Assembly (NCBI GenBank): GCA_029263315.1
Contig: JAJCXR010000065.1
Span: 186,001-250,000 of the forward strand
Length of the DNA stretch: 64,000 nt
Direction: 5' to 3'
DNA from: Acidobacteriota bacterium
GTDB taxonomy: Bacteria > Acidobacteriota > Thermoanaerobaculia > Multivoradales > J023
The first letter of the stretch is position 1, and the number at the start of each line of letters is the position of its first letter. Positions 46,694 to 55,165 of this stretch are shown here, piece by piece. The notes under the pieces were generated by a model. It worked only from the letters and a program-made list of their open reading frames with translations. It was not told the DNA's origin and did not search any database. Made by a program: the position numbers and the translations under genes.

Positions 46694-48433
46694 TTAGGCG
46701 CCGATCCGTACCAGCTTGCGGTCCTGGACCTCTTGCGCTTTTTTGTCGTCGATGAAGTCGCTGTGGCAGGAGGCTTTGGCACCTTTGTCGGCCCCTACCG
46801 CTTGTTTGGTTTTGTTGGCCAAGCGGTGAATCTCCTCGGGTGACAGCACCCCCCGTTTCTCGAGGATGGCCTGTTGTTCTTCGCTCAAGGCCTGGCTGAT
46901 CTTGGGTTTGTCCCAGGCGAAGTTGGCGTCTTTGCCGGAGGTGAACTCGACGATTTCTTTGGAGATGCGGACGCTGCACCAGTCGTGGCCGCACATGGCG
47001 CAGAAGTCGGTGTCGACGTCGAGGTCTTCGTCGTGGAAGGCACGGGCCGTGTCGGTATCGAAGGCGAGGTCGAAATGCTTTTCCCAGTTGAGGGCGGCGC
47101 GGGCTTTGGTCAGCTCGTCGTCCCAGTCGCGGCTGCCGGGGATGCCAAGGGCGACATCGGCGGCGTGGGCGGCGATCTTGTAGGCGATGCAACCCTGTTT
47201 GACGTCCTCTTGTTTGGGTAGCCCCAAATGCTCCTTGGGCGTGACGTAGCACAGCATGCTGGCGCCATGGTAGGCCGCCGCGGTGGCACCGATGCAGCTG
47301 GTGATGTGATCGTAACCGGGGAAGACATCGGTGACCAACGGTCCGAGCACATAGAACGGCGCCCCGTGGCAGAGCCGCCGTTGCAATTTCATGTTGTACT
47401 CGATTTGATCGAAGGGCACGTGGCCGGGGCCTTCCACCATCACTTGCACGCCCTTGGCCCAGGCCCGCTCGGTGAGCTCGCCCAGGGTTTCGAGCTCGGC
47501 GATCTGCGCCGCGTCGGTGGCGTCGGAGAGGCCGCCGGGGCGCAAGCCGTCGCCGAGTGAGAAGCTGACGTCGTACTGCCGCATGATGTCGCAGATGTCG
47601 TCGAAGATCTCGTACATGGGGTTCTGCTTGCCGTGCACCAGCATCCACTTGGCGAGCAGTGAGCCGCCGCGGGAGACGATGCCGATCAGCCGGTCCGTGA
47701 CCAGATCCAAGTGCTGTCGCAGCACGCCGGCATGAATGGTGAAGTAGTCGACCCCTTGCGCCGCTTGCTGTTCCAAAGTCTTGAGGATGACGTCGTAGCT
47801 CAGGTCTTCGATGCGTCGACCGATGATCATCGAGTAGATGGGCACCGTGCCGATGGGCACCGTGGAGTCGCGGATGATGGCGTCGCGACAGGCGTCGAGG
47901 TCGCCGCCGGTGGAGAGATCCATCACCGTGTCGCCGCCCCAACGCACCGCCCAGCGCATCTTGTCCACTTCCTCGTCGGTGCCGGAGCTGACCGGCGAGG
48001 CCCCGATATTGGCGTTGATCTTGGTGAGGCTGGCCCGGCCGATGGCCATGGGGTCGAGACGGTAGCCGAGGTGGACGCGGTTGGCGGGAATGATCATGCG
48101 GCCGGCGGCGACTTCATCCCGCACCTGCTCGGCGCTGAGGTGGGCCTCGCGGTCCGCCACCCGCTGCATTTCCGGGGTGATGACGCCGAGACGGGCCTTT
48201 TCGAGCTGCGTGACGGCCTGTTCGGCGTCGCGGGGGGCCGGGTTGAAATCCCAGGCGGTCTTGTCCGAGGGCTCCGGCATGCCGGGGGTATCCGGAGAAG
48301 AGAAGGCGCGAGCGCCCCCCAGATCGGGCGCCGCCGCAAAGCTTCCCGGCGTCGTGCCTTGGCCCGTCGACGAAGGGTCGAGGGCGCCGGGCTGGGGATA
48401 TTGCCGAGGGCTGGCGGGGGGAAGATGGGTCAT
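46694..48433 (-). CDS. thiC: Phosphomethylpyrimidine synthase ThiC
   Basis: ThiC is a radical-SAM enzyme that turns aminoimidazole ribotide into HMP-P for thiamine. The 579-residue protein contains INANIGASPVSSG, GDTVMDLSTGG, DYFTIHAGVL, MVEGPGHVPFDQI and the C-terminal iron-sulphur motif CAMCGHDWC (CxxCx4C). The ATG at 48433 has an AGGAG 10 bases upstream on the minus strand; the frame extends to 48529 without support. No TPP riboswitch sequence (CTGAGA or ACCTGAT type) is seen upstream. It diverges from the histidine kinase gene. Confidence 0.95.
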   Translation of the reverse strand: MTHLPPASPRQYPQPGALDPSSTGQGTTPGSFAAAPDLGGARAFSSPDTPGMPEPSDKTAWDFNPAPRDAEQAVTQLEKARLGVITPEMQRVADREAHLSAEQVRDEVAAGRMIIPANRVHLGYRLDPMAIGRASLTKINANIGASPVSSGTDEEVDKMRWAVRWGGDTVMDLSTGGDLDACRDAIIRDSTVPIGTVPIYSMIIGRRIEDLSYDVILKTLEQQAAQGVDYFTIHAGVLRQHLDLVTDRLIGIVSRGGSLLAKWMLVHGKQNPMYEIFDDICDIMRQYDVSFSLGDGLRPGGLSDATDAAQIAELETLGELTERAWAKGVQVMVEGPGHVPFDQIEYNMKLQRRLCHGAPFYVLGPLVTDVFPGYDHITSCIGATAAAYHGASMLCYVTPKEHLGLPKQEDVKQGCIAYKIAAHAADVALGIPGSRDWDDELTKARAALNWEKHFDLAFDTDTARAFHDEDLDVDTDFCAMCGHDWCSVRISKEIVEFTSGKDANFAWDKPKISQALSEEQQAILEKRGVLSPEEIHRLANKTKQAVGADKGAKASCHSDFIDDKKAQEVQDRKLVRIGA

Positions 48434-48694
48434 GGCTTGCGGTCTCCTGAGTGGCTGACGGACAGCGCTGGAATGGGCAAATCTCGCGGCTCGGTGCATC
48501 GTTCGACGATGGACTGATGATTCTAGCAAGATCCTGTCCGCAAATGCCTCGGCGGGTGAGGGAAGGCCCGACGATGCACGTCAAATTGATCCGTCCGGCC
48601 ACCCTGGGTATTATGCTGCGGTTCCCTCGGAAGATGGTCGCTGTGTCGAGTCCTTCCCTTTCATATCTATTCGTTCCGGGAGTGTCATTCGTCC

Positions 48695-50509
48695 ATGGTA
48701 TCCACGGGCAAGAAACCGACCTTGAGCTGTTTGCTGGTGGTCGCCGCCAGCGGTTCCCTCGACATCCGAAATTCGGAGGATCCTTATTCGGGGGCGCCGT
48801 ATCTGCGCGCCTTGATCCTGGCGGTGGAGGAGACGGGGGTCAAGTTGACCTTGGCGCGTAAGGTGATGCAGCCGGTCAAGACGCCGCAGACCCTGCAGTC
48901 GGAGGTATCGAAGGCCGACGTGGTGGTGGTGGAAGCCTCCGAGCTCGACCCGGTGGTGTTTTTCTACCTGGGGTTCGCCAAAGCCCTGGGCAAGTCGCTG
49001 GTGGTGTTTCGTCGCCACGACGGTACGGCGGCGGACGAAGTCTTTCGTCTGGCCGACTTTCGTATCGTCTATGAAGCCAGCACCTACGGTTACGACGAGC
49101 TCTACAAGGAGCTCAAATCCACCTTCGAGACCATCCTGCGGGCCGAAGAGCTGGACCGCGAAATGGTGCTCTCCAGCGGCGAGATGGGCGGCCGGGTCGA
49201 CTGGGCCAAAATCAGCCCGGTGCAATACGAGAATCTCTGCTACGAGCTTCTCCTGCAACGGGGGTTCGGGGATCTGCGCTGGCTCGACAGCGATGAGGTG
49301 AGCCTCCTGGCGGTACGTTTCCGCAAGGGAGCGGGGGGCCAGGAGGTGGCGCTCATCTCCATCGGCGGTGGCCTCAACGACAGCATGACGGTGCAGCTTT
49401 GGATGCAGGACTTCGAAAAGGCCAAACCCGAGTTGGAGTCCTTGGTGCGGGCCGTGGGGGGGCGGCCCGGCAACGAGATCCCGGTCAAGCTGTGGTTCGT
49501 CTGGTCTCCCCAGGATTCGTTCTTCGAGGTCAAGCCGGATGTCTGGAAAGAGCTCTCTACACAGATCAGCGTCATGGCCCGCGGCTTGCCGATCAAGATC
49601 GCCGGTGGCGTCTGGCATCAGGAATACATCGACGACATGGTCAAAGAGCACCCTATGTTGGTGCGGCGCTATTTCACTGAGGACGACACCTTGGCGGAGG
49701 CGTCGAAGCACAAGACGGCGGAGGATCTCTACCGCGAGACAGCCATTCTGGAAAAACGGGCCGTGGACACCTTGCACAACTTGGAGCGCCAATACGGGGT
49801 CGATCCGGCCCTGGAGTGGCAGGAAAAGGCCTATACCGTCACCCATAGCATCGGCAACGCCATCTTTCCCATCGAAACCTATGTCGACATCATCGAGGAG
49901 ATGTTCGAAGAGTCGAGCCACGCCGAGGGAGCCGAAGCGGCCCGGCGTGCCAAGGAGAGCATTGAGAAGGCCAAGCTTCATATCCGCAAGTTCAAGACCA
50001 TCGCTTCCCTCAAACCGATGGATATCAGGCCGGTGGAGATCTTGCAGCGCATTCGAAGCTCCCTGCACAGCGCCGTGTCGCGGGGGGTCGAGGTGGGATA
50101 TTTTGGTATCTCGGAGGGGCTGCCTCCGGTGATGGCCGATGCCGACAAATTTGACGAGCTGATGGACGAGCTGGTGACCAACTCCGTGTATTGGATGGTC
50201 GATCGGGAGGAGCAACGGATCTCCGTCACCACCAAGATCGCACATCACGACGATCTGCCCGTGTTTCTACAGCAGCGCGGGGAGCACCGTTTTGTCTGGG
50301 TGCGTTTTCAAGACAGTGGCCCGGGTATCCGCGAAGAGCTCAAAGAAAAAATCTTTCAGCTATTCTTCTCCAACCGTCAGAATGGCATGGGATTTGGCCT
50401 GGCCATCGTGCGCAAGAATGTGCGGGACTTCGGTGGTGAGATCGTGGAAACCGGACGCTCCGGCACCGGCGTACAATTCGATATGTTCTTGCCCATCGCC
50501 AACCTTTAG
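48695..50509 (+). CDS. Multidomain histidine kinase with deoxyribosyltransferase-like and nuclease-like regions
   Basis: The 604-residue, apparently soluble protein has four parts. Residues about 10-140 have a Rossmann-like fold with VSKADVVVVEASELDPVVFFYLGFAKALGKSL. This follows the pattern of nucleoside 2-deoxyribosyltransferase-like domains, except that the usual YELG Glu is Tyr. Residues about 168-300 start with YENLCYELLLQRGFGDLRWL, which resembles Mrr-type nuclease folds. A helical DHp-like segment has His384 in VTHSIGNAIFPIETY. A HATPase domain has Asn496 (ELVTNS), Asp540 in DSGPGI and GMGFGLAIVR. It heads an operon with a receiver-cyclase and a LOG protein. Domain assignments beyond the HATPase are by pattern only. 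Confidence 0.7.
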   Translation: MVSTGKKPTLSCLLVVAASGSLDIRNSEDPYSGAPYLRALILAVEETGVKLTLARKVMQPVKTPQTLQSEVSKADVVVVEASELDPVVFFYLGFAKALGKSLVVFRRHDGTAADEVFRLADFRIVYEASTYGYDELYKELKSTFETILRAEELDREMVLSSGEMGGRVDWAKISPVQYENLCYELLLQRGFGDLRWLDSDEVSLLAVRFRKGAGGQEVALISIGGGLNDSMTVQLWMQDFEKAKPELESLVRAVGGRPGNEIPVKLWFVWSPQDSFFEVKPDVWKELSTQISVMARGLPIKIAGGVWHQEYIDDMVKEHPMLVRRYFTEDDTLAEASKHKTAEDLYRETAILEKRAVDTLHNLERQYGVDPALEWQEKAYTVTHSIGNAIFPIETYVDIIEEMFEESSHAEGAEAARRAKESIEKAKLHIRKFKTIASLKPMDIRPVEILQRIRSSLHSAVSRGVEVGYFGISEGLPPVMADADKFDELMDELVTNSVYWMVDREEQRISVTTKIAHHDDLPVFLQQRGEHRFVWVRFQDSGPGIREELKEKIFQLFFSNRQNGMGFGLAIVRKNVRDFGGEIVETGRSGTGVQFDMFLPIANL

Positions 50510-50551
50510 AACGCCAATTCTCCACTCCAGGGAACAAGGGACCAAGCCGCC

Positions 50552-51685
50552 ATGAAAGCCCATGTATTGATCGTGGACGACGATGAAGCGATGCGGGATT
50601 CCCTCGTCTTCTCGCTGCAACGGGAGAACAAATACTGGACCATCAGCGTCGCCAACGGCGCCGAGCAAGCCCGACAGATCATCCGCTCGCCCCTGGAGGA
50701 GCCCATCGATGTGGTGTTGACGGACCTGGTGATGGGACCGGAGGGCAGCGGCATCGATGTCCTGGAGTGCGCCAAGGGGCAAGATCCTTTCATGATGGTC
50801 ATCGTCTTCACCGCCCAGGAGAAGGAGCTGGACCGCTTCGAGGCTTACCGGCACGGGGCTTTTGACTGCATCGAGAAGAACCAGATCGGCAAGCGGGCTT
50901 GGAAAGAGATCTCCGTCAAGGCCAACGCCGCCATCGACTTCCGTCGCCTCGCCCTGTCGGAGCTCGAGTCGCAGAAACGTCTCGCCGTGCTGAGCAGCTT
51001 CTTCGATCCCCGGGTTTTCGAAGCGGTGCAAGGGGACCCCAAGCTGCTCGGCGTCAAAATGCGTCCCGCCACGGTGGTTTTTTGGGATATCCGCGGTTTC
51101 TCCCATATCTGCAACAACCTGGCGACCCGGCCTGAGCTGCTGCGGGAGCTCATGTTCGAGTACTACAGCCTGGCCACCGACATCATTTTCCGCCACCACG
51201 GCATCCTCGACAAGTTCATCGGCGACGGCATCATGGCCCTCTTCTTCCCGCTGCGTCCCGAAGACGACGACAAGGCCTATGGCGCCGGCCATGCCGCCTC
51301 CGCCGCCCTCGACTTGGCGGCAAGGTTCCGCAGTATCGTCAGCAAATGGCAAGCGCATTGGACTGCCCCCGGGACCGTTCCCAAGGAGGTGGGTTTGGGT
51401 TGTGGTATGCATACCGGCAAGACCCTGGTGGGCAATCTCGGAACCGCCCAACGGGAGCAATTCACCGCCATCGGTCCGACAGTCAACTTCGCAGCTCGCC
51501 TGGAAACCCTGGCCAAACCGGATCAGGTCCTAGCCTCCCAGGCGACGGTCGGCTTTCTGAAACGTCTGGCCGACGGGGCCCCCGGGGGGCTGGCGGCACG
51601 CTTCGAGATCGAGCCCGTCGGGGCCGTTTCCAACATCAAGAACATGCCGGGGCGCCATGGTGTCTACAGCATTCGCGAAAGGTAA
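50552..51685 (+). CDS. Response regulator fused to class III nucleotidyl cyclase
   Basis: The 377-residue protein has an N-terminal receiver with HVLIVDDDEAMRDS and phospho-acceptor Asp58 in VVLTDLVMG. A short linker is followed by a CHD-type cyclase domain. Metal ligands are Asp179 (VVFWDIRGFS) and Asp225 (DKFIGDGIMALF). GPTVNFAARLET carries the Asn and Arg that stabilise the transition state. The Lys in DKFIGD favours ATP as substrate. It lies 42 bases after the kinase, so phosphorylation by that kinase and production of cAMP (or cGMP) are inferred. Confidence 0.87.
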   Translation: MKAHVLIVDDDEAMRDSLVFSLQRENKYWTISVANGAEQARQIIRSPLEEPIDVVLTDLVMGPEGSGIDVLECAKGQDPFMMVIVFTAQEKELDRFEAYRHGAFDCIEKNQIGKRAWKEISVKANAAIDFRRLALSELESQKRLAVLSSFFDPRVFEAVQGDPKLLGVKMRPATVVFWDIRGFSHICNNLATRPELLRELMFEYYSLATDIIFRHHGILDKFIGDGIMALFFPLRPEDDDKAYGAGHAASAALDLAARFRSIVSKWQAHWTAPGTVPKEVGLGCGMHTGKTLVGNLGTAQREQFTAIGPTVNFAARLETLAKPDQVLASQATVGFLKRLADGAPGGLAARFEIEPVGAVSNIKNMPGRHGVYSIRER

Positions 51686-51691
51686 GGCACC

Positions 51692-52339
51692 ATGAGCACG
51701 ACCGGGAAGAGCAACGGCCACCTACGCCGCATCGGCATCTACTGCGGTTCCAACGCCGGTCGCCAAGAGGTCTATGGCAGAGCGGCCCAGGAGATGGGCG
51801 AGATCTTGTTGGAGCTTGGCCTGGGGCTGGTCTATGGCGGAGGCAATGTCGGCCTGATGGGAATTTTGGCGGATACGATGATTCGCGGCGGCGGTGAGGT
51901 GATCGGGGTCATTCCGAAATCCCTCAAGGACCGCGAAGTGGCCCATGAAGGCATCAGCGAGCTGATGGTGGTGGACGACATGCACATTCGCAAGCGCACC
52001 ATTTACGAGCTCATGGACGCGGCCGTCGCCATGCCCGGCGGCATCGGCACCTTCGACGAGCTCTTCGAGACGATGACTTGGAACCAGCTGGAAATCCACT
52101 ACAAACCCTGCGGCCTGCTCAATGCGGGCGGCTACTTCGAACCGCTCATCGCCATGCTCGACCGCGGCGTCGAAGAAGGTTTTGTCCGTCCCGCCATGCG
52201 CCAGACTATGGTCGTGTCGGGCTCCCCCCGCGAGCTGGTCGCCGGTTTGGCCGCCAGCCGACGGACGGCCGAGCAGGGGTGGATCAAACCGCCCGCCAAC
52301 CGTCCTGTCCATTCACCTAGCAAGATCAAAAAGAGGTAG
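51692..52339 (+). CDS. LOG family nucleotide 5'-monophosphate phosphoribohydrolase
   Basis: The 215-residue protein has IGIYCGSNAG, LVYGGGNVGLMGILADTMIRGGGEVIGV in two adjoining pieces, and the signature MPGGIGTFDELFETMTWNQL with the catalytic Glu. LOG proteins release the base from nucleoside monophosphates (in plants and some bacteria, cytokinin ribotides). It starts 6 bases after the cyclase gene. A substrate related to the second messenger is possible but not shown. A basic tail (KIKKR) ends the protein. Confidence 0.9.
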   Translation: MSTTGKSNGHLRRIGIYCGSNAGRQEVYGRAAQEMGEILLELGLGLVYGGGNVGLMGILADTMIRGGGEVIGVIPKSLKDREVAHEGISELMVVDDMHIRKRTIYELMDAAVAMPGGIGTFDELFETMTWNQLEIHYKPCGLLNAGGYFEPLIAMLDRGVEEGFVRPAMRQTMVVSGSPRELVAGLAASRRTAEQGWIKPPANRPVHSPSKIKKR

Positions 52340-52348
52340 CGAATCACC

Positions 52349-53953
52349 ATGCTGCGATGCCCCATCCGACTCCGTTCCGAGCTCAGGAATCCCTGCGCTT
52401 CCCTTGAGGTCACGCCTGCTCAGCGAGGTCGGTTCCATGCACTGCCGACGATCGTCTTGCTCTTACTGCTAGGAGCCGTCTCGATGTCTCCGGGCGCCGC
52501 CGCGCCGGGCGCCGCCGCGCCGGGCGCCGCCGCGCCGGGCGCCGCCGCGCCGGGCGCCGCCGCGCCGGGCGCCGCTGCGCCGGGCGCCGCTGCGCCGAAC
52601 GATGCCCAGGGCCTTGACGAAGATCTGAAGGAACGGGCCAGCGAGCTCCGCGACCGCGCCTTGGGCGATGAGGTGGCCTACCTGTTTGTCGAGCAGCTGA
52701 CCACCGAGGTGGGGTCCCGCTTTGCGGGTACGGCGAGCGACCGTCGCGGCGTCGAATGGGCGCTGCGCAAGCTCGAAGCCCTGGGCTTCGACAACGTGCG
52801 GGCCGAGCCGGTGGAAGTACCTCGCTGGGTGCGCGGCCACGCCCGTGGTGAGATCGTTGCGCCCTACCCGCAAGCCGTCGCCTTGATCGCCCTGGGCGGC
52901 AGTGACGGGACGCCCGATGGGGGCATCGAAGCCGAGGTCTTGGAAGTGGCCGACATGGAAGATTTGGCAACCCGGGACGCCGCCGAGGTGGCGGGCAAGA
53001 TCGTCTTCATCAGTCAGCGCATGCGCCGCACCCCCGACGGTACCGGCTACGGCGAAGCGGTGGGCAAGCGGGTGACCGGCGCCTCCAAGGCGGCGGCCCT
53101 GGGCGCGGTGGCGGTGCTCATCCGCTCCGCTGGCACCGACTACAACCGCCTCGGTCATACCGGCACCATGCGCTACGCCGACGACGGGCGTCGCATCCCC
53201 GCCGCCGCCCTGTCCAATCCCGATGCCGACACCTTGAGCCGGCAAATGGCCAGCGGTAAAACGGTACGCTTTCGTCTCGACCTGGGGTCCCGCCATCTCG
53301 ATCCGGTGATGTCGGCCAACGTCATCGGTGAAATCGTCGGCCGTGAAGCCCCCGATGAGATCGTCCTGCTGGCGGCCCATCTCGATTCCTGGGATGTCGG
53401 CACCGGTGCCGTCGACGATGCCTCCGGTTGCGGCATCATCACCGCCGCCGCCCATCTCATCGGCCAGCTGCCGCAGCGTCCCCGCCGCACCCTGCGCGTC
53501 TTCCTGGCGGCCAATGAGGAATTTGGGCTCTCCGGGGCCCGCGCCTATGCCGAACGCCATGCCGATACCTTGGCCCAGCACATCGCCGGCTTCGAGTCCG
53601 ACCTCGGAGCCGACCGCGTGCGTGTCATGCGTTCACGGGTCGCCCCCGACGCCATACCCCTGGTCGAAGACATCGCCGAGCTGCTGGCCCCCCTGGGCAT
53701 CGAGTATGAGAACAACGAAGCCCGCGGTGGCGCCGATCTGAGCCCCCTGCGTCCACACGGTGTGCCTCTCTTTGATCTCCCCCAAGACGCCAGCCGCTAC
53801 TTCGATCTACACCACACCGACAACGACACCTTCGACAAGATCGATCCCGAGCAGCTGGCGCAGAACGTCGCCGCCTACGCCACTTTGGCCTATATCCTGG
53901 CGGAGGTGAAGGAAGATTTTCGACCGGCGCCGGAGTTTGAGCCGCGGCGTTGA
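52349..53953 (+). CDS. Secreted M28-family metallopeptidase
   Basis: The 534-residue protein has a signal segment (TIVLLLLLGAVS) followed by seven PGAAA repeats, then a PA-like insert (about 150-320) and the M28 catalytic domain. Zinc ligands are in LLAAHLDSWDVGTGAVDDASG, FLAANEEFGLSGARAY and FDLHHTDNDTFDKI. The layout resembles carboxypeptidase Q-type enzymes. It begins 9 bases after the LOG gene, so it may be read from the same message, though a role in the signalling operon is not obvious. Confidence 0.87.
   Translation: MLRCPIRLRSELRNPCASLEVTPAQRGRFHALPTIVLLLLLGAVSMSPGAAAPGAAAPGAAAPGAAAPGAAAPGAAAPGAAAPNDAQGLDEDLKERASELRDRALGDEVAYLFVEQLTTEVGSRFAGTASDRRGVEWALRKLEALGFDNVRAEPVEVPRWVRGHARGEIVAPYPQAVALIALGGSDGTPDGGIEAEVLEVADMEDLATRDAAEVAGKIVFISQRMRRTPDGTGYGEAVGKRVTGASKAAALGAVAVLIRSAGTDYNRLGHTGTMRYADDGRRIPAAALSNPDADTLSRQMASGKTVRFRLDLGSRHLDPVMSANVIGEIVGREAPDEIVLLAAHLDSWDVGTGAVDDASGCGIITAAAHLIGQLPQRPRRTLRVFLAANEEFGLSGARAYAERHADTLAQHIAGFESDLGADRVRVMRSRVAPDAIPLVEDIAELLAPLGIEYENNEARGGADLSPLRPHGVPLFDLPQDASRYFDLHHTDNDTFDKIDPEQLAQNVAAYATLAYILAEVKEDFRPAPEFEPRR
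52490..52594 (+). repeat. Seven 15-bp tandem repeats in the peptidase N-terminus
   Basis: CCGGGCGCCGCCGCG is repeated seven times without a gap (the last two units have CTGCG). It encodes (PGAAA)7 just after the signal segment. Because the period is a multiple of three, copy-number changes would not disrupt the frame. Confidence 0.95.
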
Positions 53954-54005
53954 GGAGCCTGCCTCCGGGCTTGCACCTCAGTTATCAATCCAGTACCGTA
54001 GATTC

Positions 54006-54263
54006 ATGACTACGCATGTGATGAGTGCCCAGGAATTCAGTCAGAACCTCGATGACGAAGTCGACAAGGCGATAGAGCAGCACACGGTGCTCCATGTGAA
54101 CCGCGACGGTGGACGTGATTTTGTCGTCCTCGGTGCTGAAGATTGGCGATCTATCGAAGAGACGATCCACCTCAATCAGTCTCCTGGTTTGGTAGAAAGC
54201 CTTCATCAAGCGGCGGTTGAACCTCTGGAGGCTGGGACCCGTCTCGAAGATCTTGAGTGGTGA
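54006..54263 (+). CDS. Phd/YefM-type antitoxin
   Basis: The 85-residue protein starts MTTHVMSAQEFSQNLDDEVDKA, which is the Phd/YefM pattern. FVVLGAEDWRSIEETIHL follows, with the acidic C-terminal toxin-binding tail (GTRLEDLEW). It should repress its own promoter and neutralise the downstream toxin. The toxin gene overlaps its end by 7 bases. Confidence 0.88.
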   Translation: MTTHVMSAQEFSQNLDDEVDKAIEQHTVLHVNRDGGRDFVVLGAEDWRSIEETIHLNQSPGLVESLHQAAVEPLEAGTRLEDLEW

Positions 54264-54523
54264 GCTGGCAAGTCATTCTCAGTCGTCAGGCCGTCAAGGA
54301 TGCCAAGAAGATCACCCGAGCGGGTCTCAAGCCACAGACACAGAGGCTGCTGGAGCTCCTGGCCGAGGATCCCCTTGAATCTCCACCACGCTACGAGAAG
54401 CTGAGTGGCAACCTCGCTGGATTTTTTTCCCGGCGCATTAATCGTCAGCATCGTTTGGTCTACCGAATGGATCCCGAGCGGCGGGTTGTTCATGTCCTTC
54501 GCATGTGGACGCACTACGAGTAG
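54257..54523 (+). CDS. YoeB-type mRNA interferase toxin
   Basis: The 88-residue protein is RelE/YoeB-like: QVILSRQAVKDAKKITRAGL, YEKLSGNLAGFFSRRINRQHRLVY and the C-terminal MWTHYE, where the His-Tyr pair is the catalytic end of YoeB. It would cleave mRNA on the ribosome. The start is one of two adjacent GTG codons (54257 or 54260) overlapping the antitoxin stop. Confidence 0.9.
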   Translation: MVSWQVILSRQAVKDAKKITRAGLKPQTQRLLELLAEDPLESPPRYEKLSGNLAGFFSRRINRQHRLVYRMDPERRVVHVLRMWTHYE

Positions 54524-54568
54524 CACCACCCTGGAGTACGTCTTGGCAGAGGTGGAAGAGGATGTCTG

Positions 54569-55165
54569 TCAGCGCGCCAACCGAAACTCCAAGCCCCGTT
54601 TGACGCCGGGCCATTCCCCTTCGATGATCGAAAAGACGACGGTATCGCGGTAGGTGCCGTCGGGCATCACCATGTGGTTGCGCAGGACGCCGTCTTGCTT
54701 GGCGCCGAGGCGGGCGATGGCGGTGCGGGAGGGAAGGTTGTGCCAGTGGGTGCGCAGCTCGACGGCGATGGCCCCGAGGGTCTCGAAGGCGTGGCGTAGC
54801 AGGAGCAGCTTGCACTCGCCATTGACGGCGCTGCGCTGATGCCGCTGGGCGTACCAGGTGTAGCCGATCTCCAGGCGGCGGTTGGCGGCGTCGATGTTGC
54901 AGTAGCGGGTGGAGCCGATTATCTCGTCGTCGGCTCGATGGCGCACGGCAAAGGGCATGGCGGTGTGGGCCTGCTGCCCTGCCAAGGCCCGCTCGACATA
55001 GTCGGCGGTGCCTTCCGGTGTCGGCACTGAGGTGTACCACAGGCGCCACAGCTCGCCGTCGCGGGTGGCCCGCCGCAAGTCCGAGACATGATCAGGGTGC
55101 AGCGGCTCTAAGACCACGTGTTGACCTTCGAGCACGACGGGCGCAATCCAAGGGGTTTGGCTCAT
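54569..55165 (-). CDS. GNAT family N-acetyltransferase
   Basis: The 198-residue protein is a RimJ/RimL-like acetyltransferase: GQHVVLEPLHPDHVSDL, FAVRHRADDEIIGSTRYCNI, LEIGYTWYAQRHQRSAVNGECKLLLLRHAFE and AVELRTHWHNLPSRTAIARLGAKQDGVLR, each part matching a GNAT strand or helix. The ATG at 55165 overlaps the stop of the upstream open frame by ATGA. The frame is open upstream to 55681 but loses similarity before this ATG. Confidence 0.85.
   Translation of the reverse strand: MSQTPWIAPVVLEGQHVVLEPLHPDHVSDLRRATRDGELWRLWYTSVPTPEGTADYVERALAGQQAHTAMPFAVRHRADDEIIGSTRYCNIDAANRRLEIGYTWYAQRHQRSAVNGECKLLLLRHAFETLGAIAVELRTHWHNLPSRTAIARLGAKQDGVLRNHMVMPDGTYRDTVVFSIIEGEWPGVKRGLEFRLAR

Noticed and set aside
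46425..47942. 505-residue minus-strand open frame
   Set aside because: It is an alternative frame of thiC and is Arg/His/Pro-rich without any motif; thiC in the neighbouring frame is unmistakable.
48434..48694. TPP riboswitch upstream of thiC
   Set aside because: Neither the CTGAGA nor the ACCTGAT type core is found on the minus strand in this gap.
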